From: Atlanticothrix silvestris CENA357
GTDB lineage: Bacteria > Cyanobacteriota > Cyanobacteriia > Cyanobacteriales > Nostocaceae
Assembly: GCF_016056295.1 (NCBI RefSeq)
Contig: NZ_JAECZB010000005.1
Location: forward strand, 1 to 64,000
Direction: 5' to 3'
Length of the DNA stretch: 64,000 bases
This document shows positions 53,167 to 61,772 of the stretch, piece after piece. Below the pieces are notes generated by a model. It was not told where the DNA came from. It saw nothing but the letters and a program-made list of their open reading frames with translations, and searched no databases. The position numbers and the translations under genes are program-made. Position 1 is the first letter of the stretch. Each line of letters opens with the position of its first letter.

Positions 53167-54119
53167 AGATTTTGCAGCCAGGTTTCTTCTTTTGCAAAAA
53201 AGTGGTTAATACCAAAACCAACAGCCCTATTTTGTCGAGATAATGCTGCTGCTAGTTGGAGGGCGGCTTGTCTACCGATCGCAGTTTCAAAGACTGATGA
53301 AAATACAGCATCAATTTCATGTTCTTGGCAAAACTTACACAGGCGGGAGGGTGAACCTACTATCCCCGGTTTAATCACAAAAATTTCTCGCCAGCCTTTT
53401 GCATAACAGTTGGTGAGTTGCTTAAGTGTGGCGACAGATTCATCTAAGGCGATCGCAGTCGCATAAAATACACTCAATTCCAACATTTTGTGAAATTGCT
53501 CAACAGGTAAAGGCTGTTCAATAAATTCAATATTTGCCTGGAGGCGATCGCAAGTCCCTAGCCATAAATTCGCTTCCTCATAGCTAAGTCCACCATTGGC
53601 ATCTAATCGCAGTTTGGCAGAACTTGGTAATCTGTGGACAAGTAATTTCAAAATTTCCAATTCTTGAGCGATCGCATCCACGCCAATTTTCCATTTAAAC
53701 GTGCGATATCCTTGCTGCCACAACGTTTCCCATTGTTCTAACGCCGCTTCCCCAGCTGGTAACAAGGCGCTGTAAGTTAAATATGTCTCCCCCTGCTCCC
53801 TGCTCCCTGCTCCCTGCTCCCCTACTTCCCCCATCGCTGACTCAAACCCAAATTGACAAGCAGGTAACTCGTCTGAGATAGAAAAAATCATTTCATCTGT
53901 AATTTCTGTTGGTAATTGATGACAAAAATTCAAGGCTTGCTCTAAGGTTTCGGAACCAAACCAACTAATGGGGGCAATTTCTCCCCAACCGACTTTACCT
54001 GTTTCATCGGTAAGACGAAGGATAATCCCTTCACGAATATCCCAATTACCATGACTGGTAGTAAGCGATCGCACGAATTTTCGTTGATAAGAACGAAATT
54101 TAAATTTATAATCCGCCAC
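53151..54119 (-). CDS. menC: o-Succinylbenzoate synthase
   Basis: MenC dehydrates SHCHC to o-succinylbenzoate. This 322-residue enolase-superfamily enzyme has the catalytic Lys in FKWKIG, metal ligands in LRLDANGGL and FIEQPLP, and the C-terminal FVIKPGIVGS Lys loop. A TGCTCCC heptamer array (53788-53822) has added GEQGAGSREQGE in a loop near residue 100. It lies between menA (75 bp gap filled with heptamer repeats) and menE (16-bp overlap). Confidence 0.88.
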   Translation of the reverse strand: MADYKFKFRSYQRKFVRSLTTSHGNWDIREGIILRLTDETGKVGWGEIAPISWFGSETLEQALNFCHQLPTEITDEMIFSISDELPACQFGFESAMGEVGEQGAGSREQGETYLTYSALLPAGEAALEQWETLWQQGYRTFKWKIGVDAIAQELEILKLLVHRLPSSAKLRLDANGGLSYEEANLWLGTCDRLQANIEFIEQPLPVEQFHKMLELSVFYATAIALDESVATLKQLTNCYAKGWREIFVIKPGIVGSPSRLCKFCQEHEIDAVFSSVFETAIGRQAALQLAAALSRQNRAVGFGINHFFAKEETWLQNLCKDL

Positions 54120-54194
54120 ACAAAAATCAAGCTAAATCATTAAGTCTACTGACCACTGACCACTGACAACTAACAACTGACCACTGACAACTGA
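54120..54194. repeat. Heptamer tandem repeats between menA and menC
   Basis: Units CTGACCA and CTGACAA / TAACAAC are repeated from about 54148 to the menA stop. This is the same repeat family as at 21533 and 21803. Confidence 0.8.
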
Positions 54195-55091
54195 CTAAAC
54201 CATAAATCCCAAGCCAAACAATAAGCAGCTCCAAAAATGCATTTTGACGGCGATGAACTTACAGTTACTAACTTTTTCTGGTAGGTGATGATTTTGCTGG
54301 ACATGGCGGCATAACTTAACGGCATAAGGCAAACTCAGCCAACTCAACAATGTCCATTTTGGGAAAATGCCGAATAACACAAACAGCAAGGTGAAGGGAT
54401 AAATACTGCCAGTGAACCAATATAAAAGTTGAGCAGCTTTTGCTGTACCTAACCGAACAACAGGCGATCGCTTACCTGCGGCTATGTCATCCTTAACTTG
54501 ATGAAAGTGAGAGCAAAATAAAATTAAAGTTGTGGGAATGCCTACAATTACCGAAGCTGCTAAACTCGTCATTGACCAAGCTTGGGTTTGGCTGTAATAT
54601 GCTGCCGTTACTGCTAAAGGCCCAAAAGCAAAAAAGCAAATAATCTCCCCTAAACCCTGGTATCCTAAGCGAAAGGGCGGCCCTTGATAAATGTAGCCTA
54701 AACCACAACACAGTAGAATTATCCCGATGACAGTGGGGTCTTTTTGCCAAGTAGCGATCGCTATTATTCCCAATAAACCAGAAACTAAACTTAAATTTCC
54801 TAACCAGAATATTAATCGCTTATTGCCAGTTAAATTCACCAAAGAATGGTGTTTATTTTGATCGATTCCTGTTTCAGAATCGAAAACATCATTACTGATG
54901 TTTTCCCACGCAAGTATTAAAATTGCCGCAGCTACAAAACTAGAAAATACTACTAAATTAAAAACTCTGGTTTCTGCAAAAGCAACCGCTGTTCCTACCC
55001 AAATGGGCATAATCGCAACGCTGTACATTGGCGGTTTAATTGCCGCCATCCATAACTTAGTTTTAGGATGTGAAACCTGCTTTGTAGTCAT
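54195..55091 (-). CDS. menA: 1,4-Dihydroxy-2-naphthoate phytyltransferase
   Basis: A 298-residue membrane prenyltransferase of the UbiA type with about eight hydrophobic helices. The first Asp-rich motif (NISNDVFDSETGID) and the second (SHFHQVKDDIAAGKRS) bind the prenyl diphosphate through magnesium. It attaches the phytyl chain in phylloquinone (vitamin K1) synthesis for photosystem I. It heads the minus-strand men genes; menF is divergent about 300 bp upstream. Confidence 0.9.
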   Translation of the reverse strand: MTTKQVSHPKTKLWMAAIKPPMYSVAIMPIWVGTAVAFAETRVFNLVVFSSFVAAAILILAWENISNDVFDSETGIDQNKHHSLVNLTGNKRLIFWLGNLSLVSGLLGIIAIATWQKDPTVIGIILLCCGLGYIYQGPPFRLGYQGLGEIICFFAFGPLAVTAAYYSQTQAWSMTSLAASVIVGIPTTLILFCSHFHQVKDDIAAGKRSPVVRLGTAKAAQLLYWFTGSIYPFTLLFVLFGIFPKWTLLSWLSLPYAVKLCRHVQQNHHLPEKVSNCKFIAVKMHFWSCLLFGLGFMV

Positions 55092-55388
55092 CAGTCGTGA
55101 TTAATTAATTACCAGCAATTTACTTAATATGTGAAATTTTACAATTTTCAGAGACACTAGATGTTGTTTAGGTACAAAATCTTATAGTTTTTGCTGTGAC
55201 TGGTTAAACTTCCTTTGATAACATGCAACCCAAAATTGGGCTTGGCTTGGCAGCGTCTGAGAACACCACAAACAAGGCAAACCATACTCTGGTGAAATGG
55301 CAACTTAATATGTTACCTGTAGAAATACGACCACGTTTAATTACACTTTAGGAAGATAACTTAAAAAAAGTTTACTATTGCTAGATCC

Positions 55389-56804
55389 ATGACAGTTTCA
55401 CCATGTCGCAACAACTTCTTTGCCAAACACAAAGATTTATATCAATTTCTGTTATCCGTTCAGAAAAATTGTCTCAACAGTGATTGCAAGCAAATTGTCA
55501 GTATTTCGTTGAATATTGACTGGGTAGCTCCTTTAGTTGTATTAGATCAACTTACGCAAGCAAATGAAATAAATTTTTACTTTGAGAATAAAGGCAAAGA
55601 AGAAGCGATCGCGGCCATTGATGCAGTAGCAAAATTGCAAGTTGATGGACAAGAACGTTTTATTCAAGCTGAAGATTTTATCAAATCTTGTCTAAAAAAT
55701 ATAATTAATTTTGGTAATACTAATCAACCCTTTGCTGGTTCTCACTTTTTTTGTTATTTTAGTTTTTTTGATCAAAACTCCCAAGTAAATTATCCATTTC
55801 CATCGGCTACTATTTTTTTGCCCCGTTGGCAAATAGCTGTCAAGAATCAGCACTGTGTATTAGTAAATAATATAATTGTCAATGCTAGAGTAGATGTGCA
55901 AAAAATCATTCAAAATTTGCAGAACAAACTCAAATTTTTAGATTCTTTAGAATATTATTCGCCAAAGCTTGATTATTTTCCAACAAAATTTCGTAAAAAA
56001 CCTGTCACTAATTCTGCTCAATTTAAACGCTCTGTTATATCTGCTCTAGAAAAAATTAAGTCTAGTCATTTAAGTAAGATTGTGCTGGCTGATGCATTAG
56101 ATGTCAAATCAAATAATCATTTTAACTTATTTAAATCTTTAAATAATCTCCGGCAAATACATCCTAACTGTTATGTTTTTTCTACCAGCAACGGTAAGGG
56201 ACAAAACTTTATTGGAGCTAGTCCAGAAAGATTAATTAGTATTCATAGCCAACAGTTAATTACTGATGCTTTGGCGGGTTCTGCACCCAGAGGTAAAACT
56301 CCGGCCGAAGATGCCGCTAATGCTAATCGTCTACTTAATAGTGAAAAAGAAAGACATGAACATTTGCTGGTGATTGATTTTATTACGCAACGCTTATCAC
56401 AGTTAGGCTTGTTACCTCAATTACTAGCACCACGCCTGCGACAATTATCTAATATTCAACATTTATGGACACCAATTAGCGCCATAGTGCCTGCTAACGT
56501 ACATCCATTAAAAATTGTCTCCCAACTGCATCCTACACCAGCCGTTGCCGGTGCGGCTAGAGATGTAGCCTGTGCGGAAATTCGTCGTTACGAAAGCTTT
56601 GAGAGGGGTTTATATGCTGCACCTTTGGGTTGGATAGATTCTGAAGGGAATTGTGAATTTATAGTTGGTATTCGTTCAGCATTGATAGATGGCGATCGCG
56701 CTAGATTGTATGCTGGTGCTGGGATAGTTGCTGGCTCCGATCCTGAAAAAGAGTTTGCAGAGGTACAACTTAAGCTTCAGGCGTTACTCAAAGCGTTAGT
56801 ATGA
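55389..56804 (+). CDS. menF: Isochorismate synthase
   Basis: A 471-residue chorismate-utilising enzyme. The C-terminal domain shows SSHLSKIVLADALDVKS, FIGASPERLISIHSQQLITD, ALAGSAPRGKTPAEDAANAN, HPTPAVAGAARDVACAEIRR and AGAGIVAGSDPEKEF, the full set of family motifs. The first 200 residues are a variable domain. It makes isochorismate, the first step to phylloquinone, and is divergent from menA, so the group is functionally linked. MenB and MenD are not in the window. Confidence 0.9.
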   Translation: MTVSPCRNNFFAKHKDLYQFLLSVQKNCLNSDCKQIVSISLNIDWVAPLVVLDQLTQANEINFYFENKGKEEAIAAIDAVAKLQVDGQERFIQAEDFIKSCLKNIINFGNTNQPFAGSHFFCYFSFFDQNSQVNYPFPSATIFLPRWQIAVKNQHCVLVNNIIVNARVDVQKIIQNLQNKLKFLDSLEYYSPKLDYFPTKFRKKPVTNSAQFKRSVISALEKIKSSHLSKIVLADALDVKSNNHFNLFKSLNNLRQIHPNCYVFSTSNGKGQNFIGASPERLISIHSQQLITDALAGSAPRGKTPAEDAANANRLLNSEKERHEHLLVIDFITQRLSQLGLLPQLLAPRLRQLSNIQHLWTPISAIVPANVHPLKIVSQLHPTPAVAGAARDVACAEIRRYESFERGLYAAPLGWIDSEGNCEFIVGIRSALIDGDRARLYAGAGIVAGSDPEKEFAEVQLKLQALLKALV

Positions 56805-56929
56805 AGCTGTCAATTAAGTTTAGGTAGTAGAAAGTAATCTCATAGATTTCTCACTTATGGCAGTTGTTATTTATTGCTGCTAATGCCAAAGTTAGGTGTT
56901 AGCACAATAAAAAATAAATTTTATATATT

Positions 56930-57151
56930 ATGTTTTCACCTTGGCAACTTCCAGTCCCATTGGGAGAACATACAACAATTCGTGTCACAGTCTACTTTTT
57001 TTGGGATAGCCAGTGGGTTCCAATAAAGTTTTGTACCTTAGATAAAGCAGTTCAACTTTCCTATAAAGCATTATCTTTAGGTAAGGAAATTTTTTTATTT
57101 CCTGTTGACTTAGATCCCAACGATTTCTATAGCAGTCGTGAGGTAGCTTAG
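56930..57151 (+). CDS. Small protein, unknown function
   Basis: A 73-residue frame: FSPWQLPVPLGEHTTIRVTV, YFFWDSQWVPIKFCTLDKAV and a C-terminal VDLDPNDFYSSREVA. Amino-acid composition looks protein-like, but no domain is recognised and the ribosome binding site is weak. It lies alone between menF and proA; it might be a small lineage-specific gene. Confidence 0.5.
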   Translation: MFSPWQLPVPLGEHTTIRVTVYFFWDSQWVPIKFCTLDKAVQLSYKALSLGKEIFLFPVDLDPNDFYSSREVA

Positions 57152-57222
57152 TAACCGGTGAGGAATCAGGAGTTTTCTAAACTCCTGGTTTCTAATTTTT
57201 TCAGTTAAAAATTTGAGATTTT

Positions 57223-58527
57223 TTATACAAAATCCTGATGAGTAAATGCCTTCGCATTAGCTCCAGCATAAGTTGCCACAATATGACCATCACCTGTCAT
57301 TTGATACTTGTATGTCACCAATCCTTCTAAACCGACGGGCCCACGAGGAGGCATTTGTTGGGTACTAATCCCTACTTCTGCACCAAAACCGTAGCGGAAA
57401 CCATCAGCGAAGCGAGTAGAACAGTTGTGGAAAACATTGGCTGAATTGACAGTCCCAAAGAAAGTTTCTACAGCCGCAGTATCTTCTGTGACGATCGCAT
57501 CGGTATGACGAGAACCATAATCATTGATATGAGCGATCGCATCTTCTATAGAATCTACGATTTTAATCGACAAAATATAATCGCTGTATTCTGTCTCCCA
57601 GTCTATTGCTGTAGCAGCCACAATATTAGGCAAAATCGCCAAGGTGCGGGTATCACCTCTTAATTCTACATGGCATTCTTGCAAAGCCTGGGCTACTTTT
57701 GGTAAAAATTCGGCAGCAATCGACTCATGAACTAGCAAAGTTTCAATCGCATTACAAACAGCAGGATATTGTGCTTTAGCATCTACTGTAATTTTTACAG
57801 CTTTCGTCATATCAGCTGTTTTATCTATATAAAGATGACAAATTCCATCGGCATGACCGAGTACTGGAATCCGAGTATTTTCTTGGACAAATCTGACAAA
57901 AGAGTTAGAACCTCTAGGAATAATTAAGTCTACATATTTATCTAAATTTAAAAGTTCTCTAGTTTCTTCTCTAGTTGTTAGTAACTGTACGGCATCAGGG
58001 TTAACAGTAGTTTGAGATAGTCCTTGTTTTATTGCTTTGACTATTGCTTCACAAGAACGAACAGCTTCTTTTCCGCATTTAAGAATTACCCCATTACCCG
58101 ACTTAATCGCTAAAGAAACAATTTGAATTGCTGCTTCTGGACGTGCTTCAAAAATAATCCCTAAAACACCCAAAGGACAAGTAATCCGCTTCAATATTAA
58201 GCCTGTATCAAGTTCGCGGTGAATCTGAACTTTACCTACAGGATCAGCTAATTTGCCTACATCGCGCACCCCTGCGATCGCATCTCTTAATTTATGTTCA
58301 TCCAATTGCAAACGTTTATAAAGTGGCTTCGGAATTACTTCCGCAGCAGCTTGACAATCGGCAATGTTTGCTGTTAATATTTCATTTTTTGCCAATTCTA
58401 AAGCTTGAGCGATCGCTTCAATAGCTTGATTTTTAGCATCAGTAGAGGAAATTGCCAGCTTACTTGCAGCTTGGCGGGTTTTTTGGGCGATCGCAATTAA
58501 AGGAGAAGCAACTTGAAAAGTAGTCAT
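57223..58527 (-). CDS. proA: Glutamate-5-semialdehyde dehydrogenase (gamma-glutamyl phosphate reductase)
   Basis: ProA reduces gamma-glutamyl phosphate to the semialdehyde in proline synthesis. The 434-residue protein shows the aldehyde-dehydrogenase-type fold with [40 protein letters not shown], the catalytic Cys in [14 protein letters not shown] and the C-terminal [21 protein letters not shown] chose the ATG at 58527 (TTFQVASP); the frame opens four codons earlier (58539). No proB is adjacent. It is notable that PutA, the opposing catabolic enzyme, is in the same window. Confidence 0.92.
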   Translation of the reverse strand: MTTFQVASPLIAIAQKTRQAASKLAISSTDAKNQAIEAIAQALELAKNEILTANIADCQAAAEVIPKPLYKRLQLDEHKLRDAIAGVRDVGKLADPVGKVQIHRELDTGLILKRITCPLGVLGIIFEARPEAAIQIVSLAIKSGNGVILKCGKEAVRSCEAIVKAIKQGLSQTTVNPDAVQLLTTREETRELLNLDKYVDLIIPRGSNSFVRFVQENTRIPVLGHADGICHLYIDKTADMTKAVKITVDAKAQYPAVCNAIETLLVHESIAAEFLPKVAQALQECHVELRGDTRTLAILPNIVAATAIDWETEYSDYILSIKIVDSIEDAIAHINDYGSRHTDAIVTEDTAAVETFFGTVNSANVFHNCSTRFADGFRYGFGAEVGISTQQMPPRGPVGLEGLVTYKYQMTGDGHIVATYAGANAKAFTHQDFV

Positions 58528-58726
58528 GTTACAAAACAATTTTTAAGGATGGCAAAATATTTACCTTTTTTTCATCCTATCAACCTTAGTTAATCATTGA
58601 GCATTAAGGAGCTAGCTTAGTTGTGGCACATTAGAATGTGCCACATAAAGCGAGGATATCTCTGGAATTTTGTGGCTAGAATATGTATATATCATTACTA
58701 CTATAAAAGCCTGTTAGAAGCCTAAT

Positions 58727-59215
58727 ATGAAATATTGTCGCCCCCGACTTAATTTTCGAGGTGGTTGGCTATTAGCTGTACTGGCCATTATAACTACTAC
58801 ACCTGTAGTAGCAGAAACACCAAACTTTAGTACTTTTAGTCTTGCACCAGACTTTGAGCAAACCAAGGGAAAAGTTACAGGTTACACAGGCGGTTCTTTT
58901 TCATTGTCTGCCTTAAGTAACCGCGATCGCAATCAGAAAGCCTGTATTGGCTTTGCCGATCCCAAACCGGATCACATTATGATTTTAGAAAAGGACTTTT
59001 CTCATCTAAAAATCTTAGTCAATAGTCGCGGCTCCGATACCACTTTACTCATTAAAGGGCCAGACAATAGCATAATTCGCTGTGGTGATGACACTGGTAA
59101 GAGTAAAGATGCCAGCATTGATGACCTCGACTGGAAAAAAGGAACCTATCGGATTTGGGTTGGTACATTTCATGCTGATGTCAAGCGTAACTATACTATA
59201 ACCGTCAAGCAGTAA
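58727..59215 (+). CDS. Exported protein of unknown function with PPC-like fold
   Basis: A 162-residue protein with a signal peptide (residues 1-30; GGWLLAVLAIITTTPVVAET). The mature part is beta-rich: GGSFSLSALSNRDRNQKACI, LLIKGPDNSIIRCGDDTGKS and DWKKGTYRIWVGTF. The SDTTLLIKGP...CGDD...GTYRIWVGTF pattern resembles bacterial pre-peptidase C-terminal domains found in exported proteins. It could bind calcium or help folding of partners. No operon link. Confidence 0.75.
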   Translation: MKYCRPRLNFRGGWLLAVLAIITTTPVVAETPNFSTFSLAPDFEQTKGKVTGYTGGSFSLSALSNRDRNQKACIGFADPKPDHIMILEKDFSHLKILVNSRGSDTTLLIKGPDNSIIRCGDDTGKSKDASIDDLDWKKGTYRIWVGTFHADVKRNYTITVKQ

Positions 59216-59407
59216 GCAGGGGAGCAGAGGAAAGATCGTTAAGCAGATTTAATAGTTTCAAACTCCCCCTTTCACCCTGCACCCTGCCCCTCTGCCTCTT
59301 CTTCCCTATGCCCTATGCTCGATTTCCCAATGCCTATTTTTATAGATCACACCTGGGACGATAATATGGGAGAGTAAGCTTGTTTTGCTTTCCGAGGGTA
59401 CTATCTC
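59216..59407. repeat. Heptamer-type repeats before cysE
   Basis: C-rich tracts (CTTTCACCCTGCACCCTGCC and TGCCCTATGCTC units) lie between 59265 and 59335. A GAGGGTAC stretch about 15 bp before the GTG at 59408 is a weak ribosome binding site for cysE. Confidence 0.55.
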
Positions 59408-60172
59408 GTGCTATCTACACTAAGTGCTGACTTTCGTATCATATTTGAGCGTGACCCAGCTGCCCGTAACTGGTTGGAGGTCTTGTTTTGTTACCCCGGT
59501 TTGCAAGCCCTGCTATTTCATCGGCTGGCTCACTGGCTGCATCATATTGGTATTCCTTTTATTCCCCGCCTGATTTCTCACATCGCTCGGTTTTTGACCG
59601 GAATTGAAGTCCACCCAGGTGCAACAATTGGACAAGGTGTGTTTATCGACCACGGCATGGGTGTGGTTATTGGTGAAACTGCGATCGTGGGCGACTATAC
59701 TTTAATTTATCAAGGTGTCACCCTGGGGGGAACGGGCAAACAATGCGGTAAACGCCATCCTACTGTGGGTGAAAATGTTGTAGTCGGAGCTGGAGCGAAA
59801 GTACTAGGCAATATCCAAATTGGCAATAATGTCCGCATTGGCGCTGGGTCAGTCGTTCTGAGGGACGTACCTTCTGACTGTACTGTAGTCGGTGTACCCG
59901 GTCGTATTGTCTATCGCTCTGGTGTGCGGATTGCTCCTCTAGAACACAGCAACTTACCAGATTCAGAAGCTGAAGTCATTCGCGCGTTGGTTGACCGCAT
60001 TGAGTCGCTAGAACAACAAATCCAAAATCTTCAAGGACTTCATTCTCCTGCAAAAACTCCTGTATTGTCAGGTAATTTAGCTGCTCAAAAGGATCAATTA
60101 GTACAAGAGTCTCCTGTGTGTAATCTCAGAGATAAGGCAATTCAACAGTTTCTAGATGGTGCAGGTATTTAG
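59408..60172 (+). CDS. cysE: Serine O-acetyltransferase
   Basis: CysE makes O-acetylserine for cysteine synthesis. The 254-residue protein starts at GTG (59408). It has the helical N-terminal domain ([20 protein letters not shown]) and a left-handed hexapeptide beta helix ([60 protein letters not shown]) with the catalytic Asp/His pair in FIDHG. The C-terminal extension ([10 protein letters not shown] and onwards) is coiled-coil-like and longer than in enterobacterial CysE. Confidence 0.92.
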   Translation: MLSTLSADFRIIFERDPAARNWLEVLFCYPGLQALLFHRLAHWLHHIGIPFIPRLISHIARFLTGIEVHPGATIGQGVFIDHGMGVVIGETAIVGDYTLIYQGVTLGGTGKQCGKRHPTVGENVVVGAGAKVLGNIQIGNNVRIGAGSVVLRDVPSDCTVVGVPGRIVYRSGVRIAPLEHSNLPDSEAEVIRALVDRIESLEQQIQNLQGLHSPAKTPVLSGNLAAQKDQLVQESPVCNLRDKAIQQFLDGAGI

Positions 60173-60227
60173 TGGTTTATGTCATCTATCTGATTTTATT
60201 TGAACTAGTAATTATTGCGTTCATCAG

Positions 60228-60642
60228 TCATGAGCGCAATAATGCCCGAAACCCAGCTTGAACAAAATGAATATCAGCAGTAACTGCATCTGTCAAACCT
60301 TGTTCCCACATCACGACAAAAGAAATACAGTCTGTTAAACCCCAAGTTTTATCAGGACGCTCGTTATAAAGCTGTAACGCACGGATAAGCAATGGTGTAT
60401 CCACAGTTTACAACCTGTAAATTAGCGGTGTCATAACACTGCTGGATAAATTGTACTCCCCCTGGACGATTGACAGCACCCAAAGCATTACCAACTTCTA
60501 CCAATATCGCTTCTGTTACCCAAACAGCCATTGCCGTTCGTACTCTTGGCAGAAATGCTTTAGCCTGATGATGATACTGGTCGCGTTTATTCAACAAAGC
60601 CTGGATAAATACTGTATCCAGAAATAAGCACTCATTACTCAT
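60228..60642 (-). pseudogene. VapC-like PIN toxin, frameshifted
   Basis: The N-terminal half (NECLFLDTVFIQALLNKRDQ, with first acidic residue in LDT, and WVTEAILVEVGNALG) ends after 92 codons in a frame where VNCGYTIAYPCVTAL has no PIN homology. A +1 shift near 60405 restores DTPLLIRALQLYNERPDKTW and GLTDCISFVVMWEQGLTDAV, including the expected TD and metal-binding Asp, to the stop at 60228. The first residue overlaps the antitoxin stop (ATGA), so the two formed an operon. The toxin is dead unless ribosomes shift. Confidence 0.75.
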
Positions 60643-60884
60643 GGATTGTTTAAATTGTCCTTAGGAGTACCGTACAAATAATGATCGTGTTCGCTAGACC
60701 AGTCCTCTGGGGCTTCAACAGTTCCTACCATTGCCTCTAGCACATCCCAAGCATCCCCGGATGGTGATGGGGATTTAAATTCTTGAATTGTAATTACATA
60801 ACGTGTGTTCGGTGTCAAATCCAAGGGCGCATCTGGGCGCAAAACATTTCCATCAAATACAACCGTTACCATCTTGTCCATAAA
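60639..60884 (-). CDS. AF2212/DUF104-like antitoxin
   Basis: About 81 residues from the ATG at 60884, preceded by AGAGG. The frame opens 48 codons further upstream, but that part looks non-coding. The start DKMVTVVFDGNVLRPDAPLD and LTPNTRYVITIQEF is a small beta domain typical of antitoxins paired with PIN toxins; the C-terminal part (EDWSSEHDHYLYG) usually wraps the toxin. Its ATGA overlap with the frameshifted toxin gene shows a former toxin-antitoxin operon. It remains apparently intact. Confidence 0.72.
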   Translation of the reverse strand, partial: FMDKMVTVVFDGNVLRPDAPLDLTPNTRYVITIQEFKSPSPSGDAWDVLEAMVGTVEAPEDWSSEHDHYLYGTPKDNLNNP

Positions 60885-61129
60885 AACCTCTGAAACATTC
60901 CTTACGGTTGATGTTGAAATATTTTCTATATTCAAGAGTGCTGACTGCAAATTTTTCCTCTGAATCAATCTCTTCCTTCCCAGTTTACGGGCATCGCTTT
61001 GAACAATTCTAAAGCAGCTTGTACCCAAACTTCCTTTGGCACCATAGTACTATATCGGCGTTTGCCTTTTTTAAGCAGTTCTTTCTACTAATCAAGAGTT
61101 AATAGTTAAAAAGTTTATTTTTGACTAAA

Positions 61130-61720
61130 TTAAGGATTAATTTCTTGACTAGACCATTCTTGGTTTTGATCACAAGAATAAACTCGGCGGTTTTGAGGTT
61201 CACCACGTAACTCTAAATGATCTACCTGCACAGGATCGAGTAGTAGTAGACAAAAAGTTGGCAGTGGTTGGTTAGGATCTGGTGGTGGTGGCTCAAAGGC
61301 TGCTGATTCATCAACTCTCGCTTGCCCAGGATGGGGCCAAGCAAACTGTAAACGACCTGCATCACTCAGTTCTCGCCAACTATGGATCATAGCTTGCTGT
61401 AGGGTAGGGTCAGAGCTATCACTTTTTACTAAAGTTAAGCAACCAGTGATGCGGAACTGCTCTCGTGTATTGGGAAAATACCAGCAAATCTCTGCCCAAG
61501 GTTGTTGCTTTATCTGGTCAGCTTTTTCACTACGGGTATCAGTAACAAATTTTAGCTGATTCGTATTTTCCAGAAAGCCACGAAAGACTACAGTCCGATT
61601 AGCAGGGCGACCATTGGCCCGTACCGTTGCCAGTTGCAAGTAACGAGCATAAACCAGACTACGGTTGTGATGGAGGGCACGGGCGATCGCGCTTCGCCAA
61701 GGGGCAAGAGGCATGGTCAA
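61130..61720 (-). CDS. FMN-dependent PPOX-type flavoprotein (Npun_F5749-like)
   Basis: A 196-residue protein with a split-barrel flavin-binding fold of the pyridoxamine-phosphate-oxidase group: QLATVRANGRPANRTVVFRG, VTDTRSEKADQIKQQPWAEI and CWYFPNTREQFRITG. The C-terminal PLPTFCLLLLDPVQVDHLEL is typical of the cyanobacterial subgroup. The substrate is not known; it is distinct from the PdxH enzyme. The start could be two codons later. No operon partner. Confidence 0.85.
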   Translation of the reverse strand: MTMPLAPWRSAIARALHHNRSLVYARYLQLATVRANGRPANRTVVFRGFLENTNQLKFVTDTRSEKADQIKQQPWAEICWYFPNTREQFRITGCLTLVKSDSSDPTLQQAMIHSWRELSDAGRLQFAWPHPGQARVDESAAFEPPPPDPNQPLPTFCLLLLDPVQVDHLELRGEPQNRRVYSCDQNQEWSSQEINP

Positions 61721-61772
61721 ATTCTACAGCCGTAGATGAGATTTTTCCTACTGTTTTAGCTTATCAGTCTTT

